This document shows, piece by piece, positions 22,989 through 34,104 of a stretch of DNA of 64,000 bases; positions within the stretch are counted from its first letter, which is position 1, and every line of letters starts with the position of its first letter. The stretch is from contig CM036247.1 of assembly GCA_020698575.1 (NCBI GenBank), positions 30,294,431-30,358,430 of the forward strand. The letters run 5' to 3'. A program made the translations under genes and the position numbers. The stretch is from Bostrychus sinensis. Lineage: Eukaryota; Chordata; Actinopteri; Gobiiformes; Eleotridae. The notes under the pieces were generated by a model that saw nothing but the letters and a program-made list of their open reading frames with translations, did no database searches and was not told where the DNA came from.

Positions 22989-25900
22989 CCTCCACAACAG
23001 AACTGAAGTGAGCGGCCAGAACTCTGATTGTTATTAAGTTGCTTGTATTCTGTTTAGTTCGTAGCTCGTGCGGTTTCCTCGCGCTTCCGCGGTGTCTCGT
23101 GTTTTAGAAAGAATCTCAGTCTGATCCATCTGCGGGGCGTTCAAAAGCCATAGGCAAATTACTTTATTTGGAAAGACATGGCTCCACGATCTACCCGCAC
23201 TGCTTTTACGATCGCCAGGTTGAGGACCACTGATTAAAACCTTCTCAAGCGTTTGGTGTAATTTTAGGCGGCACTCCAGGTGTGCTTTGGGCTTAAGACG
23301 CGCACGCTCAATGCGTTTGTTTAAGGAAGCGAGACAATCAGTGAATGATGAGAGGGGAGAGGGACATTCTGTGCATTAAATCACATCACGGAGCGATCAT
23401 AAGCCACTAAAAAACACACAGACACAGATATGATGAGATAAAGCACTGCCTGGTTCACATGCTTTAGCGTCAGAGATTTATTTTTTCCTCATAAAAGCGT
23501 CCGCGGTCCGCGGCTGCTTTCTAATGTGTGTTAAAGCTGCAAAGACCGGTCGGACAGCTGATCTCTTTCTACCCGGTACTGCGTACCCCCTCTAAATCTT
23601 ATGCCGGTACGTAGTACCGGGCCATACTGGCTTACTTTCAGCCCTGCCATACTGCATTAGATGTCCACTCTCAGTTAAAGGTGGCTAACACATGTCTTAT
23701 GTACCTGTTTACTTCTGGGGAGGTTGACAGTGGAGTAAAGGGCATTAATGCTGGATGTATCGTTCCTGTGAACACACAAAGACAAATTAGCAGCATCCAT
23801 TAACACTGAATACTATAAGACCTTTAACTGTGTGTGGTGGTGGGGCACTTACAGGAAGTCTGCTCCCTGCTGAGGACCTGGGACATCTCGGCTCCTGTGT
23901 GTCTCTGCCTGGACAGCCTCTGTGCTGTCCTGGAAGATTTTATACAGTTATTACATAATACTGTGTCTGTTTTGAGTTTGGATGTTTTTGTTGAAAAATA
24001 ACTGTAAAAACCTTCTGATTATGTTCATCATTACTTTGTAGATACAAATACAGTCAGTTAGACAACCATTTAGTGGTGGAAACTCAATACTTTAACTCTA
24101 GTCATTTACTCAAGTCATTTTGTTGAAGGAAAAGTACTTTCTGAATACATTTTACTTGAGTCATTTCTGAATGAAAATGTTCAACTTTAAATTGTCAAAA
24201 CAAGTAAAAATAATGTTTGTCCTCTGGTGTAGTGGATAGTGCACTGCTGCACTTGACTTGCAGTTAGTTCAAAAGTAACTCAAAAAGAAGAATGAAATGG
24301 AAATGTCTCATTTATAAAGTGTATGCAGACATTTGAGGTAATATGAGTGAAGTGTCTTGCCCAAAGACACAATGGCATAATGAACTAATTGCAACAGGCA
24401 TCAAACCACTAACCTTTTGGATAGTGGGTGACTTGTTCTTTCTCACGAGTCTAAAACAAAAATAAGTAGGGCAAACCATATTAACTAGTTTATTATACAG
24501 TATATTGATTATCATTATCATTAGAACAATAATAATAACATTTACAATACCTGTAAACAAAGAAAGCAACTAAAATAATCAGCAGAGGCACAAGAGCGAG
24601 GGAGATGAACTTCACATATCCTCCTGCAGAGAAGGAACAGCATTTATTTAGCTAAGGCTAAAGATTAATGACAAAGTGCGTCATTTTTTTGTACTTGGGG
24701 AAAAACTGTTTATTCTCTTAACAATATCTTACTAACTAATAAGCCTTATCTATGCTTATCTTATGCATTGTTAGCAGTTTAAGGTAGGCTTCAGACTGTT
24801 TCTTGTGTCTTATGTTTATTTATTGATTTATTTTTTACAGCAGGGAGGGTTGCTATTGTTATTGGGAAGTTGGGTCCTTGATGCAGCTTTAGGGATTTTA
24901 TTTCTGAAGAATACAGATCTTTACATTACTCTCAGGTCAAAAAGAAAATGTATTTATTGTCACCACTTACCGTCTTGGAAGAGGCTAACAGGTTCAGAAG
25001 TGGTCTCACTGATGTTGTTTTTTGCAGTGCAGTAGTAGACTCCGGGCTGAGTGGACACAACAGTGTAGGTCCTGTTCTCTGACACTTTGTCCTCTCTGCC
25101 CTCCGTCCTCCTGTACCAGGTGTACAGGCTGACCAGGGGGAAGCTGTGGCTGCTGCAGCTCAGAGTCACTGACCTGCTCCCATCAGGGCTCTGCACCTCC
25201 TCTGCTCTCACCACCTCTGTGTGCTTTGGACCAACTGAACACAAAATAATAAGAGTCAGTACAGTGGGACATGACATGTTTAAACACTGCTAAAGGTTTA
25301 ATGATTTGAGAGATTGATGGTGACAATGACTGGTGATAAGTGATTAAACATCACAACAGTGCTTAGAAACACAGACTAGTGATACAACACTGCACCACAC
25401 ATAGAAGGTGACATTTTGGGATCTGTGTGGTGGCTCAGTAGTTAGTCCTGCCTCACACCAAACATTTCTGTGGGTTTTTTCTACGTTCTCCTGTTTCTTT
25501 CAAAGGCGTGCATGTATATGTAAATTCATACACTGAGCAGATGTCAGATGTTTAACTTAGAGGCAGAGTCTGTATTGGTATTGTTCCTGTACCATGCAAT
25601 GATTTCCAGTACAGAATCATGACTGGTATTAATGCAGTGTTACTTGAGGTCCCAAAGATAACCAGCATCCAATAACCAGTCTGGAATGTTTCCCATTGAA
25701 ACCGTTTGGGAAGAGGACTTTCAGTGAAGTGTTTGCAGCTGACTGGATCGACTCATTTTGGCCAATCATAGCAGCAACATAACTACATAACAAACTGCAA
25801 AAACAATATTATATTTAGTAACAATATACTTTTGCTGTTTTGTGACTGTATAGTGGCATATGTTAAGTTTTCTGGCTTTGCAATGTTCTTAACACGTATA

Positions 25901-28900
25901 GCTAAAGATGCTTGATGCTGTCAACAAACCTAAAATCCACCCACTCATGACAGTTCTGCCACAGATACGGCCTGCCCTGCCTGCGGTGCCAACCCAAACA
26001 AATCAGGCAAAGCCTGACTAATCCAGTTTGCTGTGCAAGGTAAATTACAAATACATCCAATACTAATGTAGGAAGACTGGACCTCCAGCTGGAAATTTCA
26101 GATTCAAATCTTTAATCCAACTCTTAACTTAACAGCCATGCCTCCTTCAGATGTGGAAAAACCACAAGACAACCTTGGAAACCTCAGATAATAAATTTGT
26201 TTCAGATAATAAATTGGACATGTTTTCTGGGTTGAATACGCAGCCGAGCCAGGACAATGGGCCATAAAACTCTCTAGCTGCCACCCTGATGGACCCAGAA
26301 CACATCCCTCTGGTGGGACTTGGCCTATTTTAAAATACATGCAATAAGACGACCTCCTAGTGACCATTTCAAGACAGATATGAAATTAATTTATTCATAA
26401 ATTAATTACTCTGTCATTTTCTTCATCTACTCATGAAACCAAGTATATACATGTTGTTTTGCAGGACAATGTCATAAATGAGTTAAAACTGTATTGTTAG
26501 ATTTATCATGTTTATTAGTGATCGGATACATGTTTCGTTTACTACTATGGCATTATTACATGTGATAATTCATTACAGTGTGACAAATATTCATTGTTTA
26601 CTATCTGAGATGGAGTTTAATTAACCTGGCACTTTATAAAAGTAACCCAGTCTGCACCAAATAAATCCCACCAGGTTGAATATACGCCTCAGGGAACACC
26701 CCTGAGTTCACCAAAGTTAAATACAGCCTCTTTCTTTGTTCTAGTTGTTGTCTTTCCAATACAAATATTAGCCTACATAAAGGTCCTGTCTATGAATGTA
26801 AACACCTAATACTTAAGTGTGTCTTCCAATGTACTGTTTTGCTTATTTTTGTTCATAAATTCATACTTAATTCAATTTAAGTCAAGTTTCATGTGATCTA
26901 ATTCTATTTGTTTGAGTCCCTGAGTGGTCAAGATCTCTATATCCTTCAGATCTTGGGTGTTTTGTAGCTTAATGTTTCTTGGTTACCAACCAGGTGGTGC
27001 CCCAGTATTCAACTGAATATTTTCAAGCTAAAACATTTCCTACTTGTTATAATTTTGCCTCACTAATACTCAGACATCTTCACAGGAATAAATAATATTT
27101 ATACAACTGCACATACACAAAAAACACATTATACAACTATACATAGACAAACATAAACCAGACAACACAGAGCAAGTGTGTAAAAGGAAAACAAAAGAGA
27201 GTGGAGGGAAGTGTGTCTGTGTATGTGGGACTGAGATGTAAACGAGAGAGTGAGTGAGTGAATGGATCTAAATGTGGATCAGATTCATCTGCAGGAACAA
27301 GTGTCAACAATAATCTGTTGAAGTCTCTGTTTGAACAATGAAACAGACGTCAGAGATAAAAGTTTGAGCGTTTTTGTAGCCTATAGTGTTTCCACACATC
27401 TGTCCACAGCCCAGTGTGAGAAAGTGTGTAATACACATTTCTAGGGCAGTCATGGGCTCAGGTGTGACTGTATGGTGCCCAGACGACTCAGTCATATAAC
27501 TGTGTTCATTTGAAGTCATGAACAAGATTAGGTTGGAAAACTGAGATATGAACTGTCCACAAACTGTGAGAAGGAACTAACCAAGTCCCAAAGTTAAACT
27601 GGGCTTAAATAATATTGTGTAACCAGTGTGAGTGTGTAAATGTTTACTCACATTTGACCATGAGCAAGCTCCTCTTGCTCTCTGACCCCAGACTGTTGTG
27701 AGCGGAGCAGGTGTATTCTCCTGAATGGGCTGAGCTCACAGTGACAGTGTAGCTCAGAGAGTTGAGGTCAGTCTCTTTCTGAAGCTCTTCTGTAGAACCC
27801 TCTGAGGTCCTGCTGAGGGTCAGGGTGGAGTTTGGAGAACTTTCTACACGACATGTGATGGAGACTCTCTGACCTTCTGTCACCTCTGTCTCCATGGACA
27901 GAGTCAGTTTAGTGGGAGGATCTGTGGATAAGAAACAATGTTATTAAGGACTGCCTATTTTGCCTTCACTCGTAGACAACAGGCCTATACATGCTTTCAG
28001 TAGTACACTATAACACCAGTTAGTGTAGGGGCAAATCAGTAATGAGACAAACATAATGCTGCAAAATCACGCAACTGCCCTCCTGCTACAAAGTAGGATA
28101 GTGCCTTCCATCAGTTCCCATTTTTACAATGGATATTTTTCCTGACACAATCCTTTTCATTCAGGCTTAGGACTGTCACAATGTGTGCCTGGGCCCTGTA
28201 CTATGATGCTATGGAACTTATTTTTTATCTTATATTGTACTTATCATGCTCCTGACCAGTTTAGCCATTAATATCCCATATAAAAGATGGTTCTGGGATC
28301 ATCTGGAAAGATTCTGTGGTTATTTCATTTTTGTTTTATTTCAGAATACAATGACATGGATGACTGAGGATTACCAATTACTTACACTGCACCTCTATAC
28401 ACAGTTTTCTGCTGTGGTCTCCTGAACCAATTGTGTTTTTGGCACTGCAGCTGTAGCAGCCCCCATCTGTTCTTTGCACTCTCCTCAGTTCCAGACTGTG
28501 TTCAGCTGTGGTCTGATGGTAGTTACTGTCTTGGTACCAGTGGTATTCATGAGCAGCAGGGTTGGCTTTAGTGTTACATTTGAAAACCACAGAGCCATTA
28601 ACTGTTACTCTGCTGCTTTGACCGACGATTTCAATGTTGGTGTTCTTTGGTTTATCTGCAACAAACATACAATTACTGTATTACTTTTCCTGATCACTCC
28701 ATTCCCAATAAAAAGCAGAGGACAAATGAAGTCTTTTATTGTAATTAGCAGAAAGCATTTCTGTCAGTCATCCTACATGGAAGTCAACAGCCATTTTGTA
28801 AAATGAAGCAAAGGATTATGTAGAAAAGAAAGTTAAATGGACCAACATGCACCTAGGGTTTAGGTTTGGATGCTTGCATTAACTTATTCTCACTTTTACA

Positions 28901-31249
28901 TTCTTTTTCAAGTCGTTTTTGCAGTTTAATTTACTGTCAGTTCTGTTGTGTTTGTGAATTACATGCAGCTGAGACTCACATTGAACATCTATCTGCAGTG
29001 GACTTGACTGTGTGGTAGCCACAGTGTTTACAGCTGAGCATCTGTAAGAGCCACTGTCTTCAGACTGGAGACTTTTATCATATGTCTGACCCCAGGTCAG
29101 TCTCTGCTCATCTTTATACCAGGTAAATGTGTGTGGTGGTGGTTTGCTTCGGATCACATTACAGATGAGTGTAACTGTTTGTCCTTGTCTGTATGGAGGT
29201 TGGGATGATACTCTCACCTCTACACTAGGGGCATCTGAAACAGAAGGGCCAGTATAAGATTTTTAAATTTTTAAATGCTAAATGAAAAAAAATCTGTTGA
29301 AATACTAAAGTGTCTTACATTGAACATCTATCTGAACAGTGTTGGATCTTTGTGTTCCATGTTTGTTGTGAGCAGTACAGAAGTATTCTCCACTGTGTTC
29401 AACCTGAACATGGTTAATCTTCCAAATGGCTCCAGTGTCTATCAGAGGAACTTCTGGCCTGTTTTTTATCCTTTGTCCTTGTCCTTTAGCTGAACATGTC
29501 AGAGTCACAGAATGACCTTCTGTAACATCACTGGAGCTTATTACAGCCTCAGTGTCACGAGGAGCATCTACATCAGTGAAGTGGTTATAACCAGTGACAA
29601 ATCTACATTTTACAGAAAAGTGATCATTATTATGTGTAAACTTACACTGCACTGTGATTGTGGTCTTCTTAAACAGATATTTGTCTGTGTTGCCCCGTGT
29701 TTGACAGATGAACTCTCTGCCATCATCCTCCCATGAGGCTCTGACTGTTACTGTTGCTGTTGCAGTGTAACTGTCCCAAAGCTGAGATGTTTCCAAACCA
29801 GACGGAGGCACACTTTTAATGACCAGCTTTGAACCACATGATCTCTCAGTAGAACATCTGAGTTTTATGGATGAAGAGTCCCGTACAGGAGCTGGTTTAT
29901 TAAAGGTGATTGGACATGGATTTTCTGTGAAGAACAAACATATATTAAAATATGTTATTTTCTATCTTTTCTGTTGTTTCTTGTGATTCTTCTTTTTTTT
30001 TTTTTTTTTTTTTTTTGGTTTGTTTGATTTTTGTAAAAGGATAAAAGCATTTTCCCAACAGTGTAAAATGTAAGTAAAAACAGAACAGAATGATTCACAA
30101 ATCTTGTAAAACTATATTTTATTCCTAACATCTCAGCAACAGTTATTACACCATTTTATAAAACATAATAGCTCTGTTTGAATTTGATGGCAGCAACATG
30201 TTTCTAAAAATACAAATGCAATGGGTCCAGAGAAGACAGCAGTGTTTCTGGGTCATGTTCACATGGATCTACTTTACATCACACAAGTGTAACTTTCATT
30301 TGTGTGAATAATAGAGACTTTTACACCTAGTCATCTTACTGGATTGTTATGTTTTTGGCAGCCTATTGCTGCCCCTGTCTCAATGTTTTTGAGATGTGTT
30401 GCTGCCATTGAATTCAAAGTAAACTAATATTTTTATTTAAATGATAAAATAACTCAGTTTCAAAGCCTAATGTGATGTTTAAGCTCTATTGTGAATAAAC
30501 TATAGATTTATGAGATTTGTGAACCATCAAATTGTTTTTATTTACATTAAAAACTCACAACACATGTATTTACATTTAAGAACAGATAATTAAATGTTAA
30601 CACAATTATTGTCAGTTATTTTAATCTATACCAGTACAAGCTTCTGGCATGCTTTATGTAAAATATTGATTGAAAAAAAATGATTTGATGTACTTACCTC
30701 TAACTGTAAGGACAGCATCATCAGGAGTTTTCCACTTTCCCTTTGGATCTTTAGGAAAATATCTGAAAAAATACTTCCCTCTGTCTTGTCTTCTCAGGTC
30801 ACAGATTAAAACACTGCATGATGGATTATTGGAGGATCCAGCTCTGTGTAATCGAGGTGATCCTGTGTAAGTGACTCTGCCTTCAAACTGTGGGCTGATG
30901 GGACGTTCTGTGATCTTGTTACTGTAGACAACAGAGCCTCTGTAATCATTCAGACTGTTGTCCCATGTTCCATCCTTCATCCAGATCCACAGAGCATCTT
31001 CATCAAACACATCTCCTGTGACTTTACATTTGATCTCAACACATGACCCCTCAGTGGCAGTCAGTGATCTTGTCTCTATTACTGCAGGAGCTGGACTGTA
31101 TGAGGAGTAGGGCACAGCTGGTGTAAAAGACAAGTGAGACATTAGTTTAATTAAAACAGACAAATGACTTCATATTAAAATGGAATATGACTTTATTACA
31201 GACCTGTAAGTACGAGCAGAAGGAGACAGATGATTGGATTGGTTGCCAT
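21858..31249 (-). CDS. Gene A: CD22-like inhibitory Siglec, seven Ig domains
   Basis: Thirteen coding exons in one open frame, 828 residues: 31204-31249, 30698-31117, 29646-29924, 29319-29567, 28980-29234, 28386-28655, 27652-27921, 24971-25234, 24551-24623, 24414-24450, 23853-23929, 23705-23765, 21858-22043. Signal peptide, V-set (16-155), six C2 domains, membrane helix (about 688-706), 120-residue tail. Siglec marks: SCVEIKC and PSC in the V-set, FFR arginine (about 134) followed by a tryptophan, extra cysteine in Ig2 (ERSCGS). The tail has ITIM VKYSQV (Y798), ITIM-like AQYSEL (Y823) and YENI (Y773), a Grb2-type site as in CD22. Expected role: surface lectin that recruits SHP phosphatases and dampens signalling, by analogy with CD22. 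Odd: Ig3 lacks its tryptophan and Ig7 of the sister genes is missing. Confidence 0.85.
22609..23646. mobile_element. hAT-like element, copy A (tail intron)
   Basis: The ends are CAGGGGTGAAAGTA and, on the complement of the right end, CAGGGCTGAAAGTA. Flanks CCATATT and CCATACT differ at one base, a decayed target duplication. 1.04 kb without transposase. Contains the words CCGGTAC and a (TG)n tract. The C copy is at 55460-56531, so the insertion predates the A-C duplication. Confidence 0.75.
22951..22986. repeat. (TG)n microsatellite, copy A
   Basis: About 18 TG units inside the hAT-like element. The homologous tract in the C copy (55802-55871) is about twice as long. Confidence 0.9.
23705..23765 (-). 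CDS. Gene A exon: tail 3 (LYSTV)
   Basis: 61 bases between CACAG and CAG/GTACAT. It encodes NDTSSINALYSTVNLPRSKQ. Y757 in ALYSTV resembles an ITIM but has alanine at Y-2. Gene B lacks this tyrosine. Confidence 0.82.
23853..23929 (-). CDS. Gene A exon: tail 2
   Basis: 77 bases, phase 0 to 2, acceptor ATCTTCCAG and donor CT/GTAAGT. Encodes DSTEAVQAETHRSRD and onwards; no tyrosine. Confidence 0.8.
24414..24450 (-). CDS. Gene A exon: tail 1 (juxtamembrane)
   Basis: 37 bases, acceptor TTTTTGTTTTAG and donor AAG/GTTAGT. With the split codon it encodes RLVRKNKSPTIQK, a basic stop-transfer segment. Confidence 0.8.
24551..24623 (-). CDS. Gene A exon: membrane segment (uncharged)
   Basis: 73 bases, phases 1 and 2. 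Encodes GGYVKF and then ISLALVPLLIILVAFFVY, a clean hydrophobic helix with no charged residue inside. Compare gene B, where a lysine is present. Confidence 0.85.
24971..25234 (-). CDS. Gene A exon: Ig8 (membrane-proximal C2)
   Basis: 264 bases, phase 1-1. FGPKHTEVV opens the domain; SVTLSCSSHS, YTWYRR and GVYYCTAKN mark strands B, C and F. Almost identical to exons in B (41048) and C (57874). Confidence 0.9.
25235..27651. other. Gene A intron between Ig6 and Ig8
   Basis: 2.4 kb without a recognisable exon. It includes a degenerate SINE-like piece (about 25430-25560, GGTGGCTCAGTAGTTAGTCCTG) and unique AT-rich DNA, all shared with B and C. The Ig7 exon that B and C carry near the right end is deleted here, with the junction near 27499. 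Confidence 0.75.
27652..27921 (-). CDS. Gene A exon: Ig6 (C2-type)
   Basis: 270 bases, phase 1-1. TKLTLSMETEVTEG, then VSITC and GEYTCSAHNSLGSES. The C-strand tryptophan is replaced (STLTLSRT), as also in B and C, so this domain is an atypical C2 fold in all copies. Confidence 0.87.
28386..28655 (-). CDS. Gene A exon: Ig5 (C2-type)
   Basis: 270 bases, phase 1-1. KPKNTNIEI opens it; VVFKCNTKANP, YHWYQD and CYSCSAKNTIG mark strands B, C and F. Confidence 0.9.
28980..29234 (-). CDS. Gene A exon: Ig4 (C2-type)
   Basis: 255 bases, phase 1-1, acceptor GTTTCAG. APSVEVRVSSQPP, VTLICNV, FTWYKDEQ and GSYRCSAVN are the domain marks. The donor is CAAT/GTGAGT here and CAAC/GTGAGT in B and C, giving Tyr or His at the junction. 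Confidence 0.9.
29319..29567 (-). CDS. Gene A exon: Ig3, shortened, core Trp lost
   Basis: 249 bases, phase 1-1, open throughout. VTLTCSAKG and GEYFCTAHNKHG are intact, but the C strand reads QGQRIKNRP instead of the RPTPTFTWNK seen in B and C. Relative to B and C a 24-base stretch is replaced by 11 bases. The net loss of 13 restores the frame that an extra base breaks in the other two. Confidence 0.85.
29646..29924 (-). CDS. Gene A exon: Ig2 (C2-type, Siglec extra Cys)
   Basis: 279 bases, phase 1-1, acceptor GTTCTTCACAG. NPCPITFN, IKLRCSTERSCGS and REFICQTRG. The cysteine in ERSCGS fits the Siglec domain 1-2 disulphide. Confidence 0.88.
30698..31117 (-). CDS. Gene A exon: Ig1, V-set
   Basis: 420 bases, phase 1-1, residues about 16-155. 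SCVEIKC (strand B), ALWIWMKDG (strand C), PSCSVLIC (strand E) and GKYFFRYF with the putative sialic-acid arginine (strand F). A tryptophan follows ten residues later (GKWKT), near where sialoadhesin has its glycerol-contacting tryptophan. Confidence 0.9.
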
Positions 31250-31262
31250 CCTCCTCTGGCTC
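31204..31262 (-). CDS. Gene A exon: leader, start codon and signal peptide
   Basis: The acceptor CATTCCCCACAG precedes 13 untranslated bases, then ATG (31247-31249) opens MATNPIICLLLLVLTG. The hydrophobic core and phase-1 donor (ACAG/GTCTGT) match other Siglec signal exons. An in-frame upstream ATG in unspliced DNA is ignored because the acceptor lies between. Confidence 0.85.
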
Positions 31263-31330
31263 CTGTGGGGAATGATTACATAAGTTCTGAATAACAGCTT
31301 TGGAGCTTGCAGTGTTTCATAAAGACACAC

Positions 31331-31415
31331 CTGAAACATTTTACATTTGCACTTTGTTATAGTAAAACTGTAGAATATAAAACTCTTGAATAAACTCTGC
31401 TGTAGAGTTGATTCC
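31331..31415 (-). promoter_or_regulatory. Candidate first exon and TATA-like core of gene A
   Basis: On the minus strand GAGTTTTATATTC is followed by a segment ending TTTCAG/GTGTGT, a donor that would splice over about 68 bases to the leader exon. The same sequence stands before gene B (48010-48095). The start site is not provable from sequence. Confidence 0.35.
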
Positions 31416-31574
31416 ATCAGCCACTACATGTTTTAAATATGCAATTGTTTTAAAATAAACTAAAGTGTGGGTTTAAACTTCTATAAAACTACTGCTTGTA
31501 TGCAGTACAATGGTTTGGTTTGTTATTTAAAATCTTGACAACTGCAGACAAAAGCATATCCCTGCCTTAGGCCT

Positions 31575-31770
31575 GGTTTCACCAACAAGGTTTGACGTTT
31601 AAACTGGTTTTAATCATTGTTTATCCTAATTTAAATAAATCTCTGATTCATTTTTCCTTAAACTGAGTTAGAATGGGCAAGATTTAAACCCATTGCACCA
31701 AAAATCTTAAAGTACATTTTAAACTGTGATCAAGGTTTGGCTTGACACTGACACTGAGGGAGGTTTCCTT
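31575..31770. repeat. Probable MITE (GGTTTCACCAACAAGG)
   Basis: An AT-rich, partly self-complementary segment: CAACAAGGTTTGACGTTTAAACTGG on the left (split over 31587-31611) and TTTTAAACTGTGATCAAGG on the right. The B copy (48250-48440) carries small insertions. Confidence 0.4.
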
Positions 31771-32114
31771 TTTACACAGGTGCATTGTTTTACTGACATG
31801 ACTTAGTTTTACAGTGCTACAGAGTGTCTCTGTACACAAACTATGGCCTTGAGGGCCAGATGTGGCCCTCAGACATTTTTCCACTGGCCCCTGGGCTCAT
31901 GGGCGTCTCACCTGTGGGGGGTGTGGGGGATATGTAACACCCAGAGTTTTGGGGACTGGGGAATGCATCACCCAGACATTATTTTCTAAAACAGTGTGAG
32001 AGACAGCCAGTTATACTCGTGTGTCCAAACTGAGATACGTCGCTGATTAGAGATCACTCTGTAGCCTCTCTGTCCTGTCTCTGCTCTCTCCCCTCCCTTT
32101 CAGAGCAGCAGCCA

Positions 32115-32225
32115 GCCTCTGTCAGCCAATAGCACTGCAGAACTCATTGACATAAAACCTCATCTGTGATTGGTTACTGTAGTATAAGGCCCGCCTTTTA
32201 CTCTCTGATTGGTTGAGATTTGTGT
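32115..32225 (-). promoter_or_regulatory. Conserved CCAAT/GC-box cluster upstream of gene A
   Basis: Three CCAAT boxes (two on the minus strand at 32169-32173 and 32218-32222, one on the plus strand near 32125) flank a minus-strand GGCGGGCC box near 32190. It lies 0.85 kb upstream of the leader exon and is preserved before gene B at 48815-48905. It could be a promoter; a dispersed element is the alternative. Confidence 0.35.
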
Positions 32226-32924
32226 GAGGAAATGCAAACAGAGAAGAAGCAATAATTACTGCAGTGTGGAAGTTCATAAAAGAGAAGAGAAGTGGTATTT
32301 AAGTCTCTGCCTTTGTCTGCCACAGTAGGACCTGATATGGTTATTTATCTTGACAGTTTGCTAATGTGCAGAGACCAAAAGTACCAATGCTGACTCAAAG
32401 TAAAATGTTTTGCTTGTTTATAAAGCTCAAACATATTTTACATCAGGTTTAGAAACAGCCAAAGGAAGAGAGGGAGAGGCTCAGAGATAAGAATAAGTCG
32501 GTCTGAAGTCTCACTGTTCTTATAGCAAATTACTGATAAGCACTTTACAGAAATACTTTAATTAACAGAAGCTAAATAGCAAACAGAGGCTAAATATTAA
32601 ATGTTAGAATAAATCTACATATTGTAAGACAAAATGGGCTTTATAACCTACATATTTTCAGACTGCATATAAAATGTATAACATACAACCATTAAGAGTT
32701 GATGCTGAGACTGATATCTTTTTAACTTAATCCTGAGGTGCATAAGTGGCTCAAAAATGATCTGGTGAGGTTATTTTTTTTGCAATATTTTTGTAGTGAA
32801 AAGTGGTTAAACTTCATACTCCAGGTATTCCTCTAAAACATGTTACTGTTGTCATGCCATAAAAATGTTTAAGTTAACTTTTAAAGTTTTTATGAAATTC
32901 TTTTTTTTTTTATCACATCCTAAG

Positions 32925-33843
32925 TTTCCATAAGTGGGTCAAAAATGTCCCGCTTTTATTTTCAATGGAATTTAATGATGACTTTTAATTCTTATTGTGA
33001 TTCTCAGGAATATGTATTTTGTGGACCACACAGACTTTATCATAAATGTTAACCCCTTAAAAATATAATTTTACCCAGCAAGAGGTCATACATGTGAGTA
33101 TTTTCTAGCTACCACTAGGTGGCGTAACATTACTGTATGTGTTGCATCTGTGTGTAGAGGTATGGGGTCCAAAAGCAGGTCCTCATCAGGGAAATCATCC
33201 AAAATTAGATCAACAACCTGTTTCAGAGTTGAATATGGGTTCAGGGAGGCCCTGCTGTCAGCGGAGACACTGAGGAAAGATCTGTGATCACTTTGGTGCT
33301 AACAAACACAACATTTTAGCCTAAATATAACAAATGTGTCACAAAACTTGTGACTCATGACTTTGACCACAGGAGCTGATTTCCTGTGTGATGTGATAAA
33401 ACATTTACTCTGCACAGAGACAGAGAGAGGTGAACTTAAAGGTTTTATTTGTGTTGGGCTGCCTCACTGAAATGAATGCAGGGGAAACTTTGTGAAACTA
33501 AAATTAATAGTGTGAGTTATGGGGAGTATACTTCAATTTACAATGTGGATAGTTTGCATCTCAGATTATTTGAGGCAGTAATCCAAAAGTAATTTAACTA
33601 TGTTACTTTGAAGAGTTAGTAACTGTAACTAAGTAAAGTAACTGTTAACTTCCCTAACACTGATGATACAGTTGTTAAAAATGGACAAAAAAAAAAAATC
33701 ATTTCAAACATGAAATCATTCTTGTTTAGACTAAAACATGATAGAAAATAAAGTACAAATGATATTTTTAAACCAAAACGACCAAAGAGGCATAAGAACA
33801 CACTGATTCTAACACAGGTCATTTTTGACCCACTTATGGAAGA
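32925..33843. repeat. Inverted-repeat element (CCATAAGTGGGTCAAAAATG ends)
   Basis: CCATAAGTGGGTCAAAAATG on the left and CATTTTTGACCCACTTATGG on the right are exact complements about 0.9 kb apart. The same pair occurs around 49766-50660 upstream of gene B. This looks like a non-autonomous DNA transposon; the family is not certain. Confidence 0.55.
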
Positions 33844-34104
33844 GTGTAGGGTCAAGACACTCATGCATCTAAGCGTTAAGAATAACTTATAATATTATAA
33901 TTATAATTATATTATATTATAATATTTCTGAAAATGTAGTTCAACCTCAGAATCAGGGCAGTGTTAAAAAGAGCTGGGTAAACTGCGACAATAAGAGTGA
34001 GTGGCATAAATGGATCTTACAGTTTTTTATTAGTTGCTTATAAGATTAAATAGAATATTAAGTGAATATTTCAGTTGAACTTGGTGCATTAACTTATTTT
34101 ATTG

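Larger units (their letters stand above)
21460..24960. repeat. 3' module shared by genes A and C (copy A)
   Basis: Nearly base-for-base the same as 54293-57858, including the hAT element and all tail exons. Visible differences are an added block at about 56957-56978, a longer (TG)n and scattered substitutions. Gene B does not share it. Confidence 0.85.

Noticed and set aside
24312..24569. Minus-strand frame spanning the membrane and tail exons of gene A as one protein (also 57215-57472)
   Set aside because: It reads through an intron. Only 24551-24569 and 24414-24450 are exonic, and they are used in the spliced model.
26104..26367. Minus-strand frame of 87 codons, repeated at 42181 and 59008
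   Set aside because: It lies in the large intron next to Ig8, has no Ig or other domain and no matching splice phases. Repetition is explained by the duplication.
28474..28806. Plus-strand frame of 110 codons, repeated at 45132 and 62046
   Set aside because: It lies antisense to the Ig5 exon. Its conservation is explained by the duplication and by constraint on the coding strand.
31250..31417. Longer N-terminus of gene A (and B) from an upstream in-frame ATG
   Set aside because: A strong acceptor (CCCCACAG) lies between that ATG and the one at 31249. Only the latter is followed directly by a good signal peptide.
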